Of a stretch of 64,000 nucleotides of DNA, positions 1 through 8,601 are shown piece by piece. How positions within the stretch are numbered: the stretch's first letter is position 1; every line of letters begins with the position of its first letter. The stretch comes from Marinobacterium marinum (lineage in GTDB: Bacteria; Pseudomonadota; Gammaproteobacteria; Pseudomonadales; Balneatricaceae), in the NCBI RefSeq assembly GCF_013868415.1, contig NZ_JACEMT010000052.1, positions 1 through 64,000 on the forward strand. Reading direction: 5' to 3'. The position numbers were made by a program, and so were the translations under genes. The notes below the pieces were generated by a model. That model did not search any database and had not been told where the DNA came from. It saw nothing but the letters and a program-made list of their open reading frames with translations.

Positions 1-732
1 ATTTTCAAGGGCGCACTTTGCCGTAACGGCACGTAGACCACATGCCACAGGGTAAACCATACCGTGGTACACCACCCATGGTGACCCTCTCTGCAGACTC
101 CCATCAAATCACTGCCAAGGTGGCAACCAAAAACTACAGTATATTCACCTCATGGTTTCGATATTGGGCTTTGCAGAAATATGTTTCTCACTTAGATCAC
201 CGCTACTACAACACCCTGCGGCACAGGCGCGGAGACAGCACGAAATCTTGCGAAGTCCAATTTCCCTCTTACTACCCCCGGTTATGTCTGGCGGGTACTA
301 CCCCTGCATATAGCTCTCTGGACCTAAGAGATTGCCAGTATTCGGGTGTGCCGGAAGACATTACGGGCAAAAGAGCTAGTCCGTAATGAACGCACCTTTC
401 ATGCCTCAGGTCGAACAAACACCCTGTGTAAATGGTTGCAGCAGAAATATTTTGGCGGTCTCATCTATGAGGGCATTTGTTCAGACGAAGTGTTTGTTGC
501 AGTGTGGCACAGACAGTTTGGGGCATAAAAAGAAGGGCCGCTTGCAGGATTGACTGCTGCTAAATGATCTGGATTTCGACGGAAGCAGCTGCAGCCCAAC
601 GGATCAGTCACCTTTAGGGAAGATCAGGAATAAGGGGTAGAGAGCCTTGAGTTCACACGCATGACAATCGGTTCCAAAAGGTATGCCTCAAGGAAACCGG
701 CTGTGATGTGGGCCAAAGCCTGTAGATAGTAT
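1..732. other. left-edge stretch without a recognisable gene
   Basis: I recognise no gene here. Short open frames of 114 codons (42-386, +) and 60 codons (346-528, +) exist, but their translations show no family motif, no good ribosome binding site and ordinary random composition. There is a small inverted repeat, ATTACGG at 360-366 and CCGTAAT at 381-387. The stretch is probably degenerate island DNA left of the recombinase gene. I did not see a copy of the tRNA-Pro 3' end that would mark an island boundary. Confidence 0.4.
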
Positions 733-784
733 TTGCGAAACCACTCTAAATGAACCATAATAAAGAAACCATCCTAAGTGAACT
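733..784 (+). promoter_or_regulatory. recombinase promoter with two direct repeats
   Basis: TTGCGA (733-738) and CATAAT (756-761) are separated by 17 bp, a good sigma-70 layout about 60 bp before the recombinase start. An imperfect direct repeat covers it: AAACCACTCTAAATGAACC at 738-756 and AAACCATCCTAAGTGAACT at 766-784, spaced 28 bp start to start. One copy fills the spacer and the other lies over the expected transcription start, so it could be an autoregulatory operator or a recombination subsite. That role is inferred. Confidence 0.45.
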
Positions 785-822
785 GGATGGGGTTGAGTAT
801 GAGATGAGAGAGGTGGAGGCGT

Positions 823-1473
823 ATGTTCATCAGGGCGTACCTCCGTGCTTCAACTGACGAACAGAATGCTGAGCGAGCCCGCTCGGATCTTGAGGCGTTT
901 GTGGAAGAGCATGGGCATAGGATTGCATCGTTTTACGTTGAGAATGAGTCTGGGGCCAAGCTGGACAGGCCTCAGCTGATGCGCATGATTCAAGATGCGC
1001 ATGTTGGAGATGTGATACTGGTTGAGCAGATCGATCGACTCGCCCGCTTGACGCAGCAGGACTGGGACACACTGAAGTCCAGACTGGCTGAGAAGCGATT
1101 GTCGATTGTTTCGAAGGAGATCCCGACGTCACACATGGCGCTGAGACAGAGTGATAGCGATGCGTTCACGGACTCTATCCTGCGAGCAGTGAACGCGATG
1201 CTGCTGGATATGCTGGCGGCAGTTGCTCGTAAAGACTACGAGGACCGGCGCCGCAGACAGAAGCAGGGTATCGCTGATGCGAAGGCTAAGGGTAAGTACC
1301 GAGGTCGTGAGCCTGACACTGAGAAACGTGCGAGCATTGCCAAGATGCTTGAGAGTGGGTGCAGTTACAGTGAGATTCAGAGTGCATTGAAGTGCTCTCG
1401 CAAGCTGATCTCCAGTGTAGCCAAGGGCGAACGTGCCATTAGCCAGACTTCCGCCGAGGCGGCGCTGGACTAA
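823..1473 (+). CDS. serine recombinase (resolvase/invertase family)
   Basis: A 216-residue small serine recombinase that would cut and rejoin DNA through a covalent phosphoserine link. The N-terminal resolvase domain has the nucleophile in LRASTDEQ (Ser10) and the active-site arginines in QIDRLARL (Arg72, Arg75). A long helix with a basic stretch (around 140-155) follows, then a C-terminal helix-turn-helix (about 165-205, GCSYSEIQSALKCSRKLIS). The length fits the Tn3/Hin class. The ATG at 823 is preceded by GGAGG at proper spacing. It stands alone at the left of the defence island and converges with hsdR. No transposase or inverted terminal repeats are visible, so it may resolve or invert island DNA rather than serve a Tn3 transposon. 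Confidence 0.88.
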   Translation: MFIRAYLRASTDEQNAERARSDLEAFVEEHGHRIASFYVENESGAKLDRPQLMRMIQDAHVGDVILVEQIDRLARLTQQDWDTLKSRLAEKRLSIVSKEIPTSHMALRQSDSDAFTDSILRAVNAMLLDMLAAVARKDYEDRRRRQKQGIADAKAKGKYRGREPDTEKRASIAKMLESGCSYSEIQSALKCSRKLISSVAKGERAISQTSAEAALD

Positions 1474-1495
1474 GCACACCGCGACCGGCAAAAAT

Positions 1496-1536
1496 GGAGT
1501 TGTACAACGATCTCGCTTGGCGCGTTGTACAACTCC
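1496..1536. terminator. perfect inverted repeat built from two TTGTACAA palindromes
   Basis: GGAGTTGTACAACG (1496-1509) and CGTTGTACAACTCC (1523-1536) form a perfect 14-bp stem with a 13-nt loop, between the convergent ends of the recombinase gene (1473) and hsdR (1547). The position suits a bidirectional terminator, but neither side has a clear T-run. Each arm is itself a palindrome of the type found upstream of the WYL regulator, so the element could instead be a paired protein-binding site. Confidence 0.5.
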
Positions 1537-1546
1537 CTGCTTGGCC

Positions 1547-4500
1547 CTACCTTGTCCATCCGTTCGACAACACTTCTGCCTGCTTCAACACCAGCTCAAC
1601 AGCCTCCGGTGCCTGATCGGGCGGATACTTGTAGCGTTGCAGGGTGCGGCGCACCAGAATACGCAGCTTGGCACGAACGCTCTCTCGCACCTGCCAGTCC
1701 ACGGTGGTGGACTTGCGCAGCTTGTCGGTGATCTCGACGGCGATCTGCTTCAGGATAGCGTCGCCAAGCTCGCGAACAGCGCTTTCGTTGTTGGCCAAGG
1801 CGTCGTAGAAGGCGACCTCGTCACCGTTCAGGCCCAGCGCCGCTTCGCGGGCCATCTCTTCCTGAAACTGCTTGGCCATGGCGATCAGCTCTTCGATCAC
1901 CTGTGCTGTTTCAATGGCGCGGTTGTTGTACTTGCGCAAAGTCTCCTGCAGGCGGTCGGCGTACTTCTTCTCTTGTACAACGTTGTTGCCGGTCTTGGCC
2001 TTGATGTCATCCTTGAGCAGTTTCTCCAGCAGCTCGACGGCAAGGTTGCGGTACGGCATCTGACGTACGTCTTCCAAGAATTCATCCGACAGCAGGCCGA
2101 TGTTGGGTTTGTCCAAACCGCACAGCTCGAACACGTCGTCCACACCCTCTGCGACGATGGCGTTGTCTAGTATCTGTTTCAGCGCCGAGTTCTTCTCAGC
2201 CTGCGTCAGCTTACGGTCAACGCTCGTGCCCTTGGTGATGGCGGCTTTCACGGCGGACAAAAACGCCACTTCCTTCTGCAACGCACGGGCTTCGTCCAGT
2301 GTGCCACACAGGGAGTACGCCTTGGTCATGGCCAGTACGGTATCAAGGAAGCGCTTCTTGCCGTCGGGTAACCCCAGTATGTAGTTGGCGGCACCGACCA
2401 GTAGCTTGTGGGCTTGGGTCTCGAACGCGCTGTAGTCGAAGCCGTCGCCCTGTGGCCCCTTGGCGAACATGCCGTGGATGATGTCCAGTTTCTCCAGCAG
2501 GATAGCGTAGGCCTCTTCGGCGCTGTGGGTCGGTGAACCCTTGCCCTTGGAGTCGGTGTAGGTTTTCAGCGCCTGCTTCAGTTCGTTGGCAATGCCGATG
2601 TAGTCCACTACCAGTCCGCCGGGCTTGTCCTTGAATACCCGGTTTACGCGGGCAATTGCCTGCATCAGGTTGTGCCCCTTCATCGGCTTGTCGATGTACA
2701 TGGTGTGGCAGCAGGGCGCGTCGAAGCCGGTTAGCCACATGTCGCGTACGATCACTAGCTTCAGCGGGTCGTTCACGTCCTTGAAACGCTTTTCGAAGCG
2801 CTTCTTAGTCTGCTTGTTGTAGATGTGCGGCTGCAGTTCGGCCTTGTCTGATGCCGAACCGGTCATCACGATTTTGATCGCGCCTTTTTCCGGGTCGTCG
2901 TCATGCCAATCGGGGCGGAGTTGTACAATCGCGTTGTACAACTGCACGCAGATGTCGCGGCTCATGGCGACGATCATGGCCTTGCCGTCGATGCTCGCGG
3001 TGCGGGCTTCGAAGTGGTTGACCAGATCCTCCGCAACCTGTTGCAGGCGAGGGCCGGAACCGACCAGCTTCTCTAGTCGGCTCCATTCGCCCTTGGTGCG
3101 TTCACGGGCGCTGACGTCCTCTTCGTCTTCGACCACCTCGTCCACCTGATCCGATAGCTCTTCGATCAGCTCGCGATTGATGTCCAGTTTGGCCAACCGG
3201 GACTCGTAGTAGATGGGGACGGTTGCCCCATCGGCCACGGCGTCCTGAATGTCGTAGATCGACACGTAGTCGCCGAATACGGCGCGGGTGTCCTTGTCGT
3301 CGCTGGAGATTGGGGTGCCGGTGAAGCCGATAAAGGATGCGTTAGGCAATGCGTCGCGCATGTGCTTGGCGTAGCCGAACTTGTAGCTGCCGTCCTGCTT
3401 CAGTGTGGCCTTCAGGCCATACTGGCTGCGGTGGGCTTCGTCCGAGATCACCACGATGTTGTGGCGGTCGTTCAGGATCGGGTGCCCGGATTCGTCGTTC
3501 AGCAGCGCGAACTTCTGCACGGTGGTGAAGATGATGCCGCCGGACTCGCGCTCCGCCAGCATCTCACGCAGGGTGTCGCGGTCTTCCGCCTGTACCGGCG
3601 TCTGTTTCAGCAGCTCCTTGGCAGCGCTGAAGGTGGCGAACAGCTGGCCGTCCAGATCGTTACGGTCGGTGACGATCACCAGCGTGGGGTTGTTCATCTG
3701 CGGTTGTTGCAGCAACTTACCGGCGTAGCAGCACATGGAGATGCTTTTGCCGGAGCCCTGTGTGTGCCAGACGACCCCGGCCTTTTTACTGCCCGGCACC
3801 ACACGTTCAGCGTAGGTGGCGCGGCGCTCGCCGATGCCGTCCATGTGCTCGGCAGCGATCACGGTGGCTTTGACCGCTTCCCGCACCGCATGGAACTGGT
3901 GGTATCCGGCAATCTTCTTGATCAGTCGGTCCGAATCGGTCTCAAACAGCACGAAGTGGCGGATGTAGTCCAACAGCAGCTCGCGGTCGAAGAAGCCGCG
4001 CACCAGTGTTTCCAACTGCCACTCCAGCAGCGGCTTGTCGTCTTCGTGCTTGATGGTACGCCACGGCAGGTAACGTTCTTGGTTGGCGGTCAGGGAGCCC
4101 AAGCGCGCCGTGTAGCCATCGCTGATCACCAGCGCTTCGTTGTACACGAACAGCTCCGGTACTTCGTCCTTGTACGTCTGGATTTGGTTGAAGGCGTCCC
4201 AGATGTCGGCGGTCTCGCTGCCGGGGCTCTTCAGCTCCAGCACCGCAATAGGCACACCATTGATGAAACACACGATATCGGGGCGGCGCAGCTGCTTGCT
4301 ACCCTCGATGGTGAACTGGTTAATGGTGCGGAAGCGGTTGTGCTCCAGTGCTTCGAAGTCGATCAGGAAGGCGTGATCATGTACCGGCTTGTCGTCGCGC
4401 TTGTACTCAACCGGCACGCCTTCCAGCAGCAGGCGGTGGAAGCTGCGGTTGTTGGTGACTAAATCGAGGCTGTCGGGCTTGCTGACGTGTACAACGGCTT

Positions 4501-4696
4501 GCTCGACCGCTGATTCCGGCAGGTGCGGGTTGATGCGACGGATGGCCGCTTCCAGATCAGCCAGTAACAACACTTGCCGGTAGTCGGCACGCTCGGGTGT
4601 CGGGCCGTCACAGGCAATGTCTGGCCCGAGGGCTACCTCCCAGCCATTTTCGGCGAACCATTCAAGGCAGAGCTGTTCCAGTTGATCTTCGTTCAT
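1547..4696 (-). CDS. hsdR: type I restriction enzyme, R (motor/nuclease) subunit
   Basis: This 1049-residue HsdR subunit translocates DNA with ATP and cuts unmodified DNA as part of the HsdR2M2S1 complex. The N-terminal nuclease carries Asp140 (RRPDIVCF) and the Glu154-x-Lys156 pair (VLELKS). The SF2 motor follows: Walker A GSGKS at 314-318, DEAH at 419-422, TGTP at 459-462, then the second RecA lobe and a helical C-terminus that binds the methylase. The length is normal for the family and all core motifs are present. It is the last gene of the restriction module, separated from hsdS by three accessory genes and by a 131-bp gap after the Abi gene, so it may have its own promoter. Three TTGTACAA palindromes lie inside it (1973, 2921, 2934). 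Confidence 0.96.
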   Translation of the reverse strand: MNEDQLEQLCLEWFAENGWEVALGPDIACDGPTPERADYRQVLLLADLEAAIRRINPHLPESAVEQAVVHVSKPDSLDLVTNNRSFHRLLLEGVPVEYKRDDKPVHDHAFLIDFEALEHNRFRTINQFTIEGSKQLRRPDIVCFINGVPIAVLELKSPGSETADIWDAFNQIQTYKDEVPELFVYNEALVISDGYTARLGSLTANQERYLPWRTIKHEDDKPLLEWQLETLVRGFFDRELLLDYIRHFVLFETDSDRLIKKIAGYHQFHAVREAVKATVIAAEHMDGIGERRATYAERVVPGSKKAGVVWHTQGSGKSISMCCYAGKLLQQPQMNNPTLVIVTDRNDLDGQLFATFSAAKELLKQTPVQAEDRDTLREMLAERESGGIIFTTVQKFALLNDESGHPILNDRHNIVVISDEAHRSQYGLKATLKQDGSYKFGYAKHMRDALPNASFIGFTGTPISSDDKDTRAVFGDYVSIYDIQDAVADGATVPIYYESRLAKLDINRELIEELSDQVDEVVEDEEDVSARERTKGEWSRLEKLVGSGPRLQQVAEDLVNHFEARTASIDGKAMIVAMSRDICVQLYNAIVQLRPDWHDDDPEKGAIKIVMTGSASDKAELQPHIYNKQTKKRFEKRFKDVNDPLKLVIVRDMWLTGFDAPCCHTMYIDKPMKGHNLMQAIARVNRVFKDKPGGLVVDYIGIANELKQALKTYTDSKGKGSPTHSAEEAYAILLEKLDIIHGMFAKGPQGDGFDYSAFETQAHKLLVGAANYILGLPDGKKRFLDTVLAMTKAYSLCGTLDEARALQKEVAFLSAVKAAITKGTSVDRKLTQAEKNSALKQILDNAIVAEGVDDVFELCGLDKPNIGLLSDEFLEDVRQMPYRNLAVELLEKLLKDDIKAKTGNNVVQEKKYADRLQETLRKYNNRAIETAQVIEELIAMAKQFQEEMAREAALGLNGDEVAFYDALANNESAVRELGDAILKQIAVEITDKLRKSTTVDWQVRESVRAKLRILVRRTLQRYKYPPDQAPEAVELVLKQAEVLSNGWTR

Positions 4697-4827
4697 CGGT
4701 TAATCCCTTAACAGTCTGTGCTGCAGACAGACCCTAACAATTCGTTTGACACTGGCAGCCCGGCGCTTATACTAATCAGCAATACGCCCGGTGCCTCTTC
4801 ACAACTCTGTTGTGTACGCACCGGTTC

Positions 4828-5796
4828 TCATTTCTGGGGCCATAAACCCCACGCCTGCCACCCTTGCACTGCACCGAAATCTTCGATTTTTATAACGCCC
4901 GTGGATGACATCGGGAACTCGGCCATGACATCGAACAAGCGCTGATGCCAACTCGAGTTCGGGCAGATCACCTGCAGCATGGCCTGCATCAAACAGAAAT
5001 AAAAGAACGGACGCGCATTGTTCATACCCTGCCAGTAGGAAGCATCTACAGGCACAGGGGAACGCTCCAACACGTTGATATTCCACAGTCGGCTATGATG
5101 AGCCGATACGTTGCGGATGAAGTTCAAGCTACGCAACCACGACGCGAAGGTGGAGCCATCCACCGCACCATATTTTGCAGCAATAAAGTCTCGATCAGCG
5201 ATTTTCATTCCTGCGTAAAGCTTGGACATCATCCCGAAATCCCACACTTCGACAGCAACCCAAATTGGTAGCCTGCCGTAGTTGCTCTGGTAATGTTCAA
5301 CAAAAGGCTCTCGACGTGAGCGCCATAAGTGGCTGCGATACTTGTCGAGCCACAGGTCATGCTCTGTGCGCCCTCGGGCGGGACCACGCGTTTGGATCTT
5401 CTTGCTGAAATGCCCATGCAGGCACTTGGGGTTTTCGTGTGCGTATGGATCAACCTTGCCTAGCAGGTGGGCGATGTCCACGCGAATGGCCATTTCAATG
5501 CGCTCCAGAGCGTCCATCGCAAGTAACCTAAGCTTCTTGTCGAACACGTAGAGCTGAACCACGTCAGCAAAGTGACTACCCTCGACGAAACTATCTAAAC
5601 GGCGCGGTATCGGGGTGTTAGCGGTCTGCACTGGGTCCAACTGCCGAAATGGATACCAGTACCCACTCAGGCGGTAATAGCCAAGGCGTTCGAGATAGCT
5701 TTTGGCCGCTACAGGATCGTCTACTGCCATGCCTCGCTGTTGCAGCAACGTAAGCTGGTCATTTAGGGATTTCCACGGTTTAAGGTGATTTGGCAT
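4828..5796 (-). CDS. Abi_2-family abortive infection protein
   Basis: A 322-residue protein of the AbiD/AbiF (Abi_2) family. The diagnostic N-terminal pattern is visible: a short leader (KPWKSLNDQLTLLQQRGM), then SYLERLGYYRLSGYWYPFR around 28-46. The central RIEMAIRVDIAHLLG segment and the later RNVSAHHSRLWN (about 235-246) resemble the HEPN-type RxxxxH ribonuclease motif, which supports an RNase-type toxin that stops phage-infected cells. It sits between the truncated RhuM gene and hsdR on the same strand, a common place for a passenger defence gene. A 19-bp dyad lies 58 bp upstream of its start and may regulate it. The phage target is unknown. Confidence 0.85.
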   Translation of the reverse strand: MPNHLKPWKSLNDQLTLLQQRGMAVDDPVAAKSYLERLGYYRLSGYWYPFRQLDPVQTANTPIPRRLDSFVEGSHFADVVQLYVFDKKLRLLAMDALERIEMAIRVDIAHLLGKVDPYAHENPKCLHGHFSKKIQTRGPARGRTEHDLWLDKYRSHLWRSRREPFVEHYQSNYGRLPIWVAVEVWDFGMMSKLYAGMKIADRDFIAAKYGAVDGSTFASWLRSLNFIRNVSAHHSRLWNINVLERSPVPVDASYWQGMNNARPFFYFCLMQAMLQVICPNSSWHQRLFDVMAEFPMSSTGVIKIEDFGAVQGWQAWGLWPQK

Positions 5797-5853
5797 CTCG
5801 CGATCCTGACTGAACGGTCAACTCTTTCCGGTTGCTACCAATTTTGTGCTCTG

Positions 5854-5872
5854 ATGTTCCAAAATGGAACAT
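5854..5872. promoter_or_regulatory. 19-bp dyad upstream of the Abi gene
   Basis: ATGTTCCAAAATGGAACAT has two perfect 8-bp arms around three A residues. It starts 58 bp before the Abi ATG and abuts the stop of the truncated RhuM gene. No T-run follows on the minus strand, so an operator for an unlinked or autogenous regulator fits better than a terminator. Function is inferred from symmetry and position only. Confidence 0.5.
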
Positions 5873-5875
5873 GTG

Positions 5876-6349
5876 CTAGGTCGGTGTCCTGTGAAGCAGA
5901 AAGGGGAACCTGTTGCTGAGCGTGCGCGACAGCAGGGCCACCGCCTGTTCAAACTCGACGCCACGTTCGGCCAGCCGCTTCTGATTCAGCGTATAGCCCT
6001 GCACCAGATGCTGTTTGAGCACGCTAGTGGCCCATTGGCGGAACTGCACGCCGCGCTGAGACTTGACGCGGTAGCCGACCGATATGATCACATCAAGCGA
6101 GTACAGGGCGACCGGCTTGTCCGAACCGGCAATATGCACTTTTTGCATATTGCTTTCTTCGGGCAGCTCCCCCTCCTTGAAGGCGTTGCAAACATGGCAG
6201 GAGATCACCGACTGGTCGCGTCCGAATAGTTCACACATCTGCGCCTGACTGAGCCAGACAGTCTCCTGTTCTAGAGCGACTTCAAGCTGGGCTTTGCCAT
6301 CTTGTGAGACGAACAAGTGAACCTGCTGGTTGTTATTCACTAACGTCAT
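5876..6349 (-). pseudogene. RhuM-family protein, C-terminally truncated
   Basis: The 157-residue frame from ATG at 6349 starts inside the last codons of the DUF2971 gene (17-bp overlap). It matches the N-terminal half of RhuM/Fic-associated proteins: QDGKAQLEVALEQETVWLSQAQMCELFGRDQSVISCHV, then YSLDVIISVGYRVKSQRGVQFRQWATSVLKQHLVQGYTLN. Family members usually run to more than 300 residues. Here the homology stops after ALLSRTLSN and the frame ends 11 unrelated residues later, so the C-terminal half is missing. The N-terminal domain is a KilA-N/BRO-like DNA-binding type and could still fold. It may be a decayed remnant or a functional short form. The upstream 40 residues of the open frame lie in the DUF2971 gene and are not counted. 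Confidence 0.75.
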
Positions 6350-7175
6350 CCTTAGCTGGTTCAGATACAAGCTCTCTATGCCATGGCTTACCTGTGCCTG
6401 ATCGGTCGTTTCTAGCCATCCTGTAAACGGGCACACCAAGCTCTTGGCCAACCGTGCGGAGTAGTTCAAAGTGAGCCCACGACATGCTGACTCCGCCGAT
6501 TAACGAGGCTATTCGAAGCCCCTCCGGCATGTCGACCTTACAACCTTTTTGTTCGAAGTGAACAAGCCTGAACTCTTGCTCGTACGCCCAGTCGATTGTT
6601 TTGGTCGCCAGTAACCTAGAAATTGCTTGATGAGGCGTGAACAGTATTTCGGAAACACACACCTGTGGCAGTTCATTGCTGTAGGTGACGTCATACATCG
6701 CAAGCTGAGGGTTCTCGCTGGCGAGAGTCATTTTGTGCAGATCATACTCAATACAGAACCCTTGGTGGCCTGATGCGTAGTGCGACCAGCTCAACGGGAT
6801 CTCGTAACTGTTTGAAAAGCACTGAGCGCCGAAAGTACCTATATGGCGTTTAAGGCTAGCTGCAATGTGATCAGGGTCGTCTGACATGCCACCCTTAATC
6901 CAGCGCCTCACATCCTCTAACATCTCGGAACTGAATAGCCAGTGGACATGATCAATCTCTACACTACCGAACAGTGCTGCCGCCGCCGTTCTGAGCTGGT
7001 CGTCTGTGAAACCTGTTCGCCCCGCCACGTATCTCACGTCCAGCTGAAGGTCTAGCGGATCATTAAATCTAGACGGATCTGCTATGAATAAACGCCCATC
7101 TCGTAACGATTCAATGCGGCTGCAATCGGCTGGTTCAAAACGGTAGATTGGTTTACCGATGATGTGGTTACTCAT
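6333..7175 (-). CDS. DUF2971-family protein of the restriction island
   Basis: A 280-residue cytosolic protein with DUF2971 hallmarks: IYRFEPAD near the N-terminus, SRFNDPLDLQLD (about 35-46), the core SNSYEIPLSWSHYASGHQGFCIEYDL (about 122-147), and a late EQEFRLVHFE. The family has no established biochemical role but is often found in phage-defence islands. It overlaps the hsdS stop by 8 bp and the RhuM start by 17 bp, so the three genes are translationally linked. That coupling suggests it is expressed with the methylase and specificity subunits rather than being an independent insertion. No membrane segment or signal peptide is visible. Confidence 0.75.
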   Translation of the reverse strand: MSNHIIGKPIYRFEPADCSRIESLRDGRLFIADPSRFNDPLDLQLDVRYVAGRTGFTDDQLRTAAAALFGSVEIDHVHWLFSSEMLEDVRRWIKGGMSDDPDHIAASLKRHIGTFGAQCFSNSYEIPLSWSHYASGHQGFCIEYDLHKMTLASENPQLAMYDVTYSNELPQVCVSEILFTPHQAISRLLATKTIDWAYEQEFRLVHFEQKGCKVDMPEGLRIASLIGGVSMSWAHFELLRTVGQELGVPVYRMARNDRSGTGKPWHRELVSEPAKDDVSE

Positions 7176-8601
7176 AATCCGGCTCCTCTATGACTTGAGA
7201 TATGCTCAAATCGCCGGATAGAAGCTTGGGTAGGAGGGTGTCACGAAGGCTCTCAAGAGCGTGTATGTCATAAGTGTTATTGAGGGCGCCTTCGAGCATG
7301 GCTGAGGTACAGGAGTGATAACGTTCTAGCACATCAAGTGAGGGCTTCAAAACCTGAATTTTGGAAAAATTACCCGTGTTGAGGTTTAGCGTTGCGCTTC
7401 CGCCGCTAGCCAAGTCATGAAGGTGTTTGTACAGCGACCCCATCCGAAAGTAGAGGTATGTCGTATAGCTTTGGTTGAAGGGGACAATGCTATTGATCTG
7501 CTGATTCGTGTGACTTTCTTCTGTTGTGATGACTACCTGACCGACTGTAGCGATACAGCTGACACACACTGCGCCTTTGGGGATTGCCTTTTTGGGCTGC
7601 GATGCTGCACCCACTGCACTTAAGCATTCAGTTGTTCGAGTTGCGAAGAGTTGGCCGTGCATGTCGGGAATTTTGATGAAGGGAACGCTTTCACCATAGA
7701 ATTCCGGCTTTTTCTTCGAAGGTGTTTTGCCGCACACCACTTGGCCAAAATCTGATACGGGTACGACTTCCCATCCCTCCGGTATCTCGCCCAGCTCACT
7801 GTCCTGCATGGCGGATGGGAAGAGTTCGGCGGTAGCGCGCAGTTCGGTGTACTGCTCCGGCTGTTCGGCCTGCATCTGGGCTAGCTGGTCAGCGTCCTTA
7901 CCCGAGATCGCCTGCATGGCGGCCAGCAGAGCGTCGTCATCGGTGCCACCGGCGTCCAGCGCGGCGGTCTTGGCCTTGACCGGCTCGAAGTCGACGAACC
8001 AGCTCTTGAAGATCGCCTGCGTCATCTGTTCGAGGGTCTGGTTGATCTGTTGGTTGAGCTGGATTTTCCGACGTATTGAGCCCAAAGTGGCGACAATAAA
8101 AGATCTGACGTACGCCTCAGGCCACTCCACTTCGTAGCCAAAAATATCCTTAAGTGTAATGCTGGCTTGGTTAGCACTTCCTTGAGCACTACATACTAAA
8201 TACTCGGAGAATTTCGGAGATTTGAGCGCATAGAACAGGTACTCCTGATCATCAATCTGCCCATTCGTAACCCTCAGCCGAACACTGTTTTGGTTTAGTA
8301 AGGCCCCCTCCAAGCCAGAAGGTACTGACACTGTTTTCCCAACGATAGAAGCAGGGTTGCTCGGCCACGATCCTACTGTAGCTATGACAATGTCGCCCTC
8401 TTTCAATACGACATTGGTGTTTTGAACGGCAACCTCATCACCAACGAACTTGAGGTCATCCAAAGAAATGCTGTCAGCTGTAAAGTTGCTAACGCGAACT
8501 ACGGGGTGGCCTTCATTTAAGTAGTCCTTGGATTTGAAAGCGAAACCTTTCTGATGGGAAATTATGTCCCCCAAGGGGACTCTGTCGACATTAACAGTCA
8601 T
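7168..8601 (-). CDS. hsdS: type I restriction-modification specificity subunit
   Basis: A 477-residue HsdS subunit that chooses the DNA target for both methylation and cutting. It has the usual two-fold layout. TRD1 runs from about 5 to 185, followed by the first conserved helix (LNQQINQTLEQMTQAIFKSWFVDFEP, about 190-215). TRD2 starts at GEIPEGWEVVPVSDFGQVV (about 278) and ends with the second conserved helix LESLRDTLLPKLLSGDL. Two different TRDs predict a bipartite asymmetric recognition site that cannot be read from sequence here. I chose ATG 8601, which overlaps the hsdM stop by 11 bp. The longer frame adds 16 residues lying wholly within hsdM. One copy is present, with no inverted partial hsdS nearby, so phase variation by shuffling is not indicated. 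Confidence 0.95.
   Translation of the reverse strand: MTVNVDRVPLGDIISHQKGFAFKSKDYLNEGHPVVRVSNFTADSISLDDLKFVGDEVAVQNTNVVLKEGDIVIATVGSWPSNPASIVGKTVSVPSGLEGALLNQNSVRLRVTNGQIDDQEYLFYALKSPKFSEYLVCSAQGSANQASITLKDIFGYEVEWPEAYVRSFIVATLGSIRRKIQLNQQINQTLEQMTQAIFKSWFVDFEPVKAKTAALDAGGTDDDALLAAMQAISGKDADQLAQMQAEQPEQYTELRATAELFPSAMQDSELGEIPEGWEVVPVSDFGQVVCGKTPSKKKPEFYGESVPFIKIPDMHGQLFATRTTECLSAVGAASQPKKAIPKGAVCVSCIATVGQVVITTEESHTNQQINSIVPFNQSYTTYLYFRMGSLYKHLHDLASGGSATLNLNTGNFSKIQVLKPSLDVLERYHSCTSAMLEGALNNTYDIHALESLRDTLLPKLLSGDLSISQVIEEPDYE

Noticed and set aside
1..822. Insertion sequence or transposase remnant at the left edge
   Set aside because: No DDE or other transposase motif and no terminal inverted repeats were found. 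Only the serine recombinase is recognisable nearby.
3362..4462. Long plus-strand open frame of 366 codons opposite hsdR
   Set aside because: It is the antisense shadow of hsdR, which has full motif support. The translation is low-complexity (VAVVL-rich) as expected for a complementary frame in GC-rich DNA.
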